From Verrucomicrobiota bacterium (GTDB lineage Bacteria > Verrucomicrobiota > Verrucomicrobiia > Verrucomicrobiales > Akkermansiaceae), in contig JAFLEH010000001.1 in NCBI GenBank assembly GCA_017301995.1, positions 62,001 to 126,000 on the forward strand: a stretch of 64,000 nt of DNA. The letters run 5' to 3'. The position numbers were made by a program, and so were the translations under genes. Of the stretch, positions 58,301 to 64,000 are shown in pieces (the first letter of the stretch is position 1; every line of letters begins with the position of its first letter). The notes under the pieces are model-generated. The model was not told where the DNA came from. It saw only the letters and a program-made list of their open reading frames with translations, and did no database searches.

Positions 58301-59332
58301 CCCCAACGCCAGTCCCGCCGAATTTTCAACGGATATCATCGCCGAGTCCGGCAAGGCGCTGTTAGGGTAGGATGTCAGGTAACTCGATTGCAGACTCCAC
58401 ATCCCACTGGAGACCCGGATATTCCCCTCGAAGATCAGTCCGTTGGGATTGCTCAGGCGTATGGCGCCGCCGGCTGTGCCGGACGAGGAAAGCTCAAGAG
58501 CGTCCGTTCCGGAGGGAACCGCGCTTCCAAGAAGGCGGATCGCGAGCGAAGGACCCAATGTTGAAACCGACTCCCTGCGTATCGTCAGCGGGCTCTGCAG
58601 ATTGCCGGAATGGAGGGTTGAAACACTGCCGGTGGTCGATGTGAGCGCCAACGCCGCCCCGGTTACTCCTTGGGGCACCACCAGCAAGGGCACGACCTCG
58701 CCCCCCCCCAAGGCAAGCGTGGGATTGTCACCCTCGCCGAAAGATCCGCCAAGCTGGACGATGGCGGATGACAGGTTGACGCCGGCCGCCTCGACCCGGC
58801 CCCCGTAGATGTCGATCTCCCCTTCGAAGGATCCGCCCGCAAGCCTGAGCGAGCCTCCCCCCGTCTTCCTCAGGCGATCATCCACCATAAGGCGCGGCGC
58901 GGCTCCTCCCTCCAACGTCAGCGTCCTCCCCGTTCCGATGTTCCATTCCTGAAACGGGTCGAAAAACACCTTGGGTGCGATGGTCAGATCGGTGGTGGCC
59001 GCGGACATGTCGATGCCAAGACTCATGTCGAGCGTGATGGGGCCGGCTCCGTTTATCCTCACCGGACCGCCCGGATCGGAGATGCGGATGCTCCCCCAAT
59101 CGGCGAACTGTGCCAATGATACGGTGTTTGCTCCCGTAACCCGGGAATCCCAGACCACCGCATCGCCCAATCCCGGCACCAGTCCCCCATCCCAACTGCC
59201 TCCGTCACTCAGATCCAGGGTGTTGTTTGCCTTGAACACATCCGCGACCGCCTGCCGCGAAAAGAACATTGAAAAACAAACGGTCGCAACCGCGGCCACC
59301 GACATCTTCCATGCATGGGCATTGCCTTTCAT
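55382..59332 (-). CDS. Autotransporter-type beta-repeat protein with PEP-CTERM tail
   Basis: 1316 residues: signal peptide (about 1-30, ending in QAVA), then many passenger-type beta repeats of the autotransporter-associated kind (TKEGDGILTLPSSSGVV, FTKSGTGTQVLIGTGITYTGATMINSGRLVL, LVKSGEGTVTLTSAASHTGKTVVNGGTLAM). The last 27 residues form a PEP-CTERM signal: VPEAGS, a hydrophobic helix (VWLLGGAALAMSL) and RRRR. There is no outer-membrane barrel domain, so it is an exosortase-sorted surface or exopolysaccharide-associated protein rather than a true autotransporter. Shares no transcript with IF-1, which it faces. Confidence 0.93.
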   Translation of the reverse strand: MKGNAHAWKMSVAAVATVCFSMFFSRQAVADVFKANNTLDLSDGGSWDGGLVPGLGDAVVWDSRVTGANTVSLAQFADWGSIRISDPGGPVRINGAGPITLDMSLGIDMSAATTDLTIAPKVFFDPFQEWNIGTGRTLTLEGGAAPRLMVDDRLRKTGGGSLRLAGGSFEGEIDIYGGRVEAAGVNLSSAIVQLGGSFGEGDNPTLALGGGEVVPLLVVPQGVTGAALALTSTTGSVSTLHSGNLQSPLTIRRESVSTLGPSLAIRLLGSAVPSGTDALELSSSGTAGGAIRLSNPNGLIFEGNIRVSSGMWSLQSSYLTSYPNSALPDSAMISVENSAGLALGFASGARETIGGLAGTGMVSVSAPANLTIDTGNFENEGRRVFSGILAAFVSSLTLTGSGSQELGGARIAYTGPTKIEDGRLRLDATTNWASAISFGSGAAPVLDLHASEDVTWSLTSGVSGGTGNARISKSGMGTVVLAGSGKTFGGDPSVGFTVGEGRLILSSSFANPVGVLVAPGATFGGAASVGQAVVWPGGEIEAGVKGSGTLTMEGLRFEHAGALRSSPAAGTTPLVVSGALETRGIAGGLEVRLGTVPQAAGTYPIMRFGAWSGSAEEFRLPAASRTLELQVQDGTLSVKVDFSNNLRWVGQSTEWSSNGLAEKNWRTSGSGAPTDFMYFDEARFDDSAVGTEVVVDRTDVFPARMVFDHSAKDFNLSGGMDIGSGSLEKNGTGTLRIAGEFGFTGGAFLNAGTVSITSELSLGTGTRTFNGGRLQMTGANQTWSNPTVVNAGGGTLDVAAGTEVRHVGTLSGAGVLTKEGDGILTLPSSSGVVSSKVAIAGGVLRLSYGAGTVSYTGEISGSGGVLQLVGNGTGGTAGLTLAGKGTFTGETQIYGRRIFLNCATGNAIGGDIRIMGGNWPYHGLTVNRSEQIADSAVLRFDAISSPYDFRLNGKTETLAGIETADGGAVPSPNAIIENAGVDNGINDSNGMALGQLIVAGSGNHQYFGTLRDQYNTSGNNRLAFTKSGTGTQVLIGTGITYTGATMINSGRLVLRDATAFASASVTLAGGTLELAGTAGNWTFARPITGGAGDLVKSGEGTVTLTSAASHTGKTVVNGGTLAMGAGGSIPSTSQVVLNGGNFNASALASGFQVSELLGSGLLTGSVTVSNRLSIGNSPGTMGFQNLTLGAGSVAEFEVTGGGSAGDLGNVAGLLNLNGAGLSLIQLGTYTANDKFTLFAYTVGNLLGNFGGLEDDAEFEAAGGRWKIDYDDPLAGVNGGVGERFVTVTAVPEAGSVWLLGGAALAMSLRRRRPGGW

Positions 59333-59521
59333 ATCGCCTAACGTTTGCTAGGATCATGGCCATGTCCGGTCCCCGGTCAAACAAAAACTTCGGAAATTCG
59401 CAACCCTTGTCCGCCGCGGCTCCAACATGGCAAGCCTAACGGAGAACTCGCTTCATCCCGACGGGCGTCAAACCGGTTTCGCCCGGCCCCTTTGCACCCC
59501 ACGGTGCCTAACGGACATGAA

Positions 59522-61426
59522 TCACTTCACCTGCCCCTCTTCCTTGTCGGCCACGTCGTTGTCCTTGTTCTTGTCGCCTTTCTTGCGGTCTCGATCCTTG
59601 TCATCACCTTCTTCAACCGCCTGTTTCGCGGCCTCGGTGTCGAGCCCGCGCATCAGGGCGGCGAAGTACTTGGGACTGGATGTGACCGCGTCGATCTCCT
59701 CCTTGATCCGGTCCACCGAGGGAACTTCATTGGGATCGGTGAGACGTTCGATTTGTTTCCGCAATCCCAACAGATAGACCGTGTTGGCGAGCTGCGTCAG
59801 ATTGAGTTCGAGTTTTTCATCGAGTTGGACCTGCAGTTGGTAGGCCTCCTCGTGCATGCCCTTGAGCTTGTCAAAAAAGCCCTTCTCCTCGTTGCGCCCG
59901 CCGCCCGCAAGACCACCCTGCCCACGGCCGCCCCGTCCGAAGCCCGGAGGCGTTTCCAAGGTGCTCGGAATCCGATTGCCGTCCGCCGTCCACAGGGCGA
60001 AACTCTCCTCCGCCCGTCCCTCGACGAATCGGCGACCGGTCGGCTCAAGCGCGCGGATTTCCCGCTTCACCTTGCGTTCGTAGGCATCAAGATTCTTCTT
60101 CAGTTCCTTGGCGTGCTCAGCCAGATAGGGAGCCGCCCGCTGGCGAGTGATCTCGCGTGCCTTGTCCAGGAATTTCGGCACATCGAACGTGGGCATCGGA
60201 GTTGGAGCCACCGGGGTCGGGTCCTCTTTTTTGACCACTTCCGGCATTGGTTCCGGGTCCGGTTCAGGTTCCGGATCGGGTTTGGGATCCTCGCGTACCA
60301 CCTCGGGCTCGGGCTTCGGATCGGGCTTGACCTCCGGCTTCGGCTTCGGCGGATCGGGCTTGGGAACCGGGGTTTCCACCACGTCGGTTCCGGGCACGGA
60401 TTCAACCGGCAACGGAGCGGGCTTGTGGCCCTTGGTCATGATCAGGATCGCCACCACGATGGCCGCGGCGATCGCCAGCATGCCCATCACCACACCTGCT
60501 CCGGACGACTTCGCGGGAACGCCCACCGTACCACGGAATGGCTGCGGACGGCCGGGTCCGACCGCCCCAGGTACCGCCACCGGGATGGCAGCGCGGGATC
60601 TGGCCGCCGCGCCGGAAACATTGATCGCCTTGATGTCCTTTGCCATGTCCGCCGCACTGGCGTAGCGCAGATCGGCGGAAGGGTGGGTCGCCCGACGGAT
60701 GATGGCGTCAAAACGCGGGTCCGATCCGCTGATCATCGAAGCGGGCCGCGGATCATTGGCGGGCAGTTTGCCAGTGAGAAGCTCATGGAATACCACACCA
60801 ATGGAGAAAATATCCGCGCGCGCATCAACCGCGTTCGGGAATTTGAGAACCTCGGGAGCGGTGTAGTGCGGCGTTCCGAAAATCGTTTCACCGTCCTTGA
60901 CGGCCGCGCCGATGGGCCGGGCCAGACCGAAGTCCCCGATTTTCGGGCGGGCCTGCTGGTCGAGAAGGATGTTGCCCGGTTTGATATCGCGGTGGAGGAT
61001 TCCGTGTTCATGGGCATGGGCGAGGGCCTCGCAGACGCCAACCACAATCCGGGCCGCCTCATCCTGGGCGATCGCCACACCATGGGCCGAGTGGAAGAGC
61101 GTCTTGCCGGGGACGAACTCCATGATGATGAACAACATGCCCTCGACCTCGCCGAAATCGAACACACCGATGAGATTCGGGTGGTTGAGCCGGGCCATGG
61201 TTTTCGCCTCGGTCTCGAAACTGGTGCGGAATTCCGCATCCTGACCGAACTCACGCGGCAGGATTTTGATGGCCACCGGACGATCCAACGAAATCTGCGT
61301 GGCCTTGTAAACCGCCCCCATCCCCCCGGTGGCAATCAGACACTCGATCGCATATCCGGGGAAAAGCGGAGCTAGCCAGGAAGGATCCGGCGCGGAAAAC
61401 GGAACGGAATGTGGGCTGTCGGACAT
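59522..61426 (-). CDS. Transmembrane Ser/Thr protein kinase (Hanks type)
   Basis: 634 residues. Kinase domain about 25-275: Gly loop IATGGMGAVYKA, VAIKIL Lys, HRDIKPGN (about 142), DFG (about 163), GTPHYTAPEVL and DIFSIGVVFHELLTG. One membrane helix (about 315-335, MGMLAIAAAIVVAILIM) leads to an extracytoplasmic part: a Pro/Glu/Lys/Asp-rich spacer (about 345-415) and an alpha-helical domain with AYERKVKREIRALEPTG that recurs in the next kinase as AYQTKVRAEVKALEDAG. It presumably senses an envelope signal. It ends in a strongly charged tail (DKDRDRKKGDKNKDND). Confidence 0.93.
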   Translation of the reverse strand: MSDSPHSVPFSAPDPSWLAPLFPGYAIECLIATGGMGAVYKATQISLDRPVAIKILPREFGQDAEFRTSFETEAKTMARLNHPNLIGVFDFGEVEGMLFIIMEFVPGKTLFHSAHGVAIAQDEAARIVVGVCEALAHAHEHGILHRDIKPGNILLDQQARPKIGDFGLARPIGAAVKDGETIFGTPHYTAPEVLKFPNAVDARADIFSIGVVFHELLTGKLPANDPRPASMISGSDPRFDAIIRRATHPSADLRYASAADMAKDIKAINVSGAAARSRAAIPVAVPGAVGPGRPQPFRGTVGVPAKSSGAGVVMGMLAIAAAIVVAILIMTKGHKPAPLPVESVPGTDVVETPVPKPDPPKPKPEVKPDPKPEPEVVREDPKPDPEPEPDPEPMPEVVKKEDPTPVAPTPMPTFDVPKFLDKAREITRQRAAPYLAEHAKELKKNLDAYERKVKREIRALEPTGRRFVEGRAEESFALWTADGNRIPSTLETPPGFGRGGRGQGGLAGGGRNEEKGFFDKLKGMHEEAYQLQVQLDEKLELNLTQLANTVYLLGLRKQIERLTDPNEVPSVDRIKEEIDAVTSSPKYFAALMRGLDTEAAKQAVEEGDDKDRDRKKGDKNKDNDVADKEEGQVK

Positions 61427-61576
61427 CGAATTGCTTCAGGAAGGCTAACCAATTCTCCCCGGCATGCAAGCAAAATTCCAGAAATTTCGCCCTCAAGCCC
61501 GGAATTCCCCGGTCAGTCGTCGCTTGAACCCCGCAGCAGCCGAAAAGTTGCCGCAAATTTTCCACCTATTCGCGGG

Positions 61577-64000
61577 CTAGGGATCTTCCGCGGATTCTTC
61601 GACCCGGACGTTTCCGGCAGAAGGATCGATGCCGAACCCCTTGAGCCACTGTTCGATGTCCTCGGACTGCTTGTATTCCTGGCGCAGGGCGGCGCCCTGC
61701 TCGATTTTTCCGGCGTCCTCCAGTGCTTTCACCTCGGCTCGGACTTTCGTTTGATAGGCGGTCCGGATCTTTGCCACTTCGGCAAGGAAGGTCTGGTTGA
61801 TTTCCTGCTGTTTGGATGCCGCGTGTGAGGCAATCTGGGACATTTTCGGCGAAAGGCTGATCTTGGCGGACTCCGGCACGGTGGCGGGGACACGCGAATT
61901 GCGGACCAGCGCCTTGAGCTTCATCACGTGAACCTGCCACGCGTTCTGCTCGTTGGAAGAAAGCCCGCGCATCCAGACATCCAGATCCCAGTTGAACGCC
62001 TTCGCGTTGGAAACAAACTGCTCCACGCGCTTGCGGTCCGCCGCCATAACGAGTTCCTTGGCCTTCAGGGTGATTGCGCTGCCGCCGCTGGTGTCCATCG
62101 CGGTTGGGGAAACCGCCGTTCCGCGTTCCCGATCGCCGCTCCATTCGATCACAAAGCCGGATGCCAGCAGGGATAGATCCAGCGGCTCCCAACCCGTTTT
62201 CGGCCTAACAAGCAACGCCAGGCTGCCGTCGGCAGGCGGGGATTTGGCCCATTTGGCGACGGTCCACGGTTCTCCGGTCACCCAATTCCAGGCCTTGCCT
62301 TTGAGAAACCCACCCAGCCAGACACCGTCCGGAGCCACCTGTGCATCAATGAATTCCGCCAGATGTCCGGCCTCCGCCGCATTGGACACCACGGCGAGGT
62401 GTCCGCCCGAGCGTTCGGCCATATCCACCGCATCGCGCCAGGAAAGCGGCCGGGTTACGTAAAGGAAATACCTGCTGTCGGCGGCCACGGTTCCCGGAGG
62501 ATAGTAGGGATTGGCTTCGCCTTGCGAGTCCCGGCAAGCCTGCAAAGCCGCCGCCATGGAAGCCGGATTCGAGCCGTCGCGGTGCCACTGGATGATGAAT
62601 GGCTGAACCGCCTTGGAATCGAACGTCTTCATCCCGAACTTCCCAAGGGCCAGAAAATTGCCGAGCCCTTTCGGTGCCGGCGAGACGCTCCAGCGTTTTC
62701 CGTCAAGCATCGTCCACTCGTCCCGGCCGCTGCGCCCGGCACCGATCCAAACGAACTCCTCGCCCGGAGCAAGCCGCTCCAGCCAATTGATGTCCTCGGT
62801 GGAATTCGGCGTGGCGAGGTGACCTCCGAAACGCTCCGCATACCATGCGGCGTCCGCCCAGGTCATCGCGGTGGGAACCGCCAGAAAATCGCTGTCGCCC
62901 CGACGCTGGACGCCGATCGGCATTTCGTCGCGCTTTCCGTTGACGAGGTCCAGCCGCAGGCGGGTGAGCGACTCCACGGTGGTCTCGGGCTTCGTTTCGG
63001 GCTTGGGAGGATCCTTCCGGGCGGTGGCTCCGGGTTGTGTGCCGGTCCCGGGACCCGTCGTCGGAGTCACGGTATTGCCTGGATTGCCTTGGCCGGGCTG
63101 TGTCTGTTGGTTGCCGTTTTTCGCGGCCTGCTGTTCTTCGCGCTGGCGCACGATTTCGCGGGCCCGCTGTTTCGCTTCGGCCTCCGCTTTCGCTTCGCGT
63201 TCGGCCTGAAGTTCGCGCTGGCGGATGTCGTCGCGCTCGCGGACTTCCCGGGCGATTTCGAGTTTCTTCCACGCGATGGCCACCGCGATGATGAGCGCCG
63301 CGATGATGAAAAGGTTACGAATGAAATGCCAGTTCGTCTTCATCTCGAACTGCACCTGCGGCGCGCCGCCCGGCGCGGAATCGGTCGCCCCCGCGGCAAC
63401 CGGACGTGCGCCGGCAAGCACTTTGGGCTGGGCCGCCGCGTTCGCTTTGACGGATCCCTTGGCCTGGGATTGCGTCTGCTTGACTTTCAGATAGCCGGTC
63501 AGCCAACGCGCCAATGCCGCCCTGAAAGTGGAGGCGTCTTGAAAGCGCTGGTTCGGGTCGGGATGGGTTGCCCTGCGCCAGATGTCATCCATGCCGGTTC
63601 CGCAGCCACATTTCGCCGAGGGCGGCGGCGAATCCGCGGTCTCGCGCTCACCCGTTAGAAGCTCGTAGAGAATCACGCCAACCGCATAAAGGTCGGACCG
63701 TTTGTCAGCCACCTCCGGGTGCTGAAGCAACTCGGGCGCAGAGTAACCCGGCGTTCCCATGACCAATCCGGATCCCTCGGCTTCCATGGGGCGCGCCAAG
63801 CCGAAATCTCCGATCTTCGGCTCCGCTTTCGGAGTGAGGAGCACGTTGGCCGGCTTGATATCGCGATGGATGATGCCGTTCTCGTGGGCGTGCCCCAGCC
63901 CGGCGCAGATCCCCTGGATCAGTTCGACCGCCTGTTTCGGATCGACCTGCTTGCCATAGGCGGAATGATAGAGCGATTTTCCGGGCACATACTCCATCAC
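61577..64000 (-). CDS. Receptor-type Ser/Thr kinase with two C-type-lectin-like domains, 5' end cut
   Basis: The visible 807 residues start inside the kinase domain because the gene runs off the window; the Gly loop and Lys are not seen. HRDIKPAN, DFG, GTPGYSAPELL and DLYAVGVILYELLTG are present. A membrane helix (about 227-245, IRNLFIIAALIIAVAIAW) is followed by a Gln/Arg coiled coil (about 248-292), a Gly/Pro/Thr linker, and two CTLD-like units: AMTWADAAWYAERFGGHLATPNS with VWIGAGRSGRDEWTMLDGKRW, and PLSWRDAVDMAERSGGHLAVVSN with VWLGGFLKGKAWNWVTGEPW. A helical end carries AYQTKVRAEVKALEDAG, shared with the neighbouring kinase. Suggests a glycan- or protein-sensing receptor kinase. Confidence 0.9.
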   Translation of the reverse strand: MMEYVPGKSLYHSAYGKQVDPKQAVELIQGICAGLGHAHENGIIHRDIKPANVLLTPKAEPKIGDFGLARPMEAEGSGLVMGTPGYSAPELLQHPEVADKRSDLYAVGVILYELLTGERETADSPPPSAKCGCGTGMDDIWRRATHPDPNQRFQDASTFRAALARWLTGYLKVKQTQSQAKGSVKANAAAQPKVLAGARPVAAGATDSAPGGAPQVQFEMKTNWHFIRNLFIIAALIIAVAIAWKKLEIAREVRERDDIRQRELQAEREAKAEAEAKQRAREIVRQREEQQAAKNGNQQTQPGQGNPGNTVTPTTGPGTGTQPGATARKDPPKPETKPETTVESLTRLRLDLVNGKRDEMPIGVQRRGDSDFLAVPTAMTWADAAWYAERFGGHLATPNSTEDINWLERLAPGEEFVWIGAGRSGRDEWTMLDGKRWSVSPAPKGLGNFLALGKFGMKTFDSKAVQPFIIQWHRDGSNPASMAAALQACRDSQGEANPYYPPGTVAADSRYFLYVTRPLSWRDAVDMAERSGGHLAVVSNAAEAGHLAEFIDAQVAPDGVWLGGFLKGKAWNWVTGEPWTVAKWAKSPPADGSLALLVRPKTGWEPLDLSLLASGFVIEWSGDRERGTAVSPTAMDTSGGSAITLKAKELVMAADRKRVEQFVSNAKAFNWDLDVWMRGLSSNEQNAWQVHVMKLKALVRNSRVPATVPESAKISLSPKMSQIASHAASKQQEINQTFLAEVAKIRTAYQTKVRAEVKALEDAGKIEQGAALRQEYKQSEDIEQWLKGFGIDPSAGNVRVEESAEDP

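Noticed and set aside
59345..61375. Long open frame antisense to the first kinase
   Set aside because: It mirrors the GC-rich codon pattern of the kinase gene, and its translation is His/Arg/Gly-rich without domain features. The minus-strand kinase has all catalytic motifs.
62363..63658. Long plus-strand frame antisense to the second kinase
   Set aside because: Same reason: a shadow of a GC-rich coding strand with no recognisable protein features.

Overview
The window comes from a GC-rich bacterium that I place in Verrucomicrobiota, probably an Akkermansiaceae/Verrucomicrobiaceae relative. This is inference from family content. It rests on a giant YD-repeat (RHS) protein, an autotransporter-type beta-repeat protein with a PEP-CTERM tail, several secreted proteins sharing a short Asp-rich C-terminal module, a secreted ClpP-like protease, a DUF1080/HEAT protein, receptor-type Ser/Thr kinases, and SecA and IF-1 with lineage-type insertions.

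Layout. 1-8017: end of a rhodanese-like gene, a secreted protein and a Cys-rich exported protein, then an exporter cassette (HlyD-type adaptor, LolD/MacB-type ATPase, two FtsX-type permeases, lipoprotein). 8018-14867: a 658-base gene-free stretch and the RHS protein. 14883-17630 (minus): an ABC-2 export cassette with a membrane-anchored partner. 17902-25582: four secreted proteins (GH33 sialidase, a jelly-roll protein, a Cthe_2159-like beta-helix protein, a BspA-type LRR protein). 25598-32721: an RNA-repair island. 32792-43202: HEAT/DUF1080 protein, NrnA, TruB, thioredoxin-like protein, metallo-beta-lactamase fold protein, secreted ClpP-like protease, PhoH, GH20 hexosaminidase and a DEDDh exonuclease. 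43354-55255: outer-membrane barrel, a W-x-x-x-D-P repeat protein, a sulfatase-fold protein lacking catalytic residues, a low-molecular-weight phosphatase, SecA, an ankyrin-L,D-transpeptidase fusion, CysK and IF-1. 55382-64000 (minus): the PEP-CTERM beta-repeat protein and two transmembrane Ser/Thr kinases, the second with two C-type-lectin-like domains and cut by the window edge.

The most notable system is the RNA-repair island. A divergent sigma-54 activator (RtcR) faces a minus-strand operon: Ro60/Rsr, a long hairpin, two noncoding RNAs, an unknown 159-residue protein, RtcB ligase and RtcA cyclase. The operon starts behind a near-perfect -24/-12 promoter. I folded both noncoding RNAs by hand. 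Each has a T-arm followed by an acceptor-like hairpin followed by a D-arm, that is, a tRNA permuted at its ends. The 'anticodon' stem opens into a long outer stem carrying a CGAAUG motif, which is the architecture of bacterial Y RNAs (YrlA). The two copies keep CGAAUG and ACUACAU at the same 14-nt spacing although their stems differ, so the pairings covary. RtcR probably senses damaged RNA and switches on ligation, end cyclisation and Ro/Y-RNA surveillance together.

Two diffuse signals run through the window. One is frequent use of the word CTAAC/GTTAG through otherwise rare codons. The other is a set of promoter-like sequences ending only 7-10 bases before the start codon, suggesting leaderless mRNAs.
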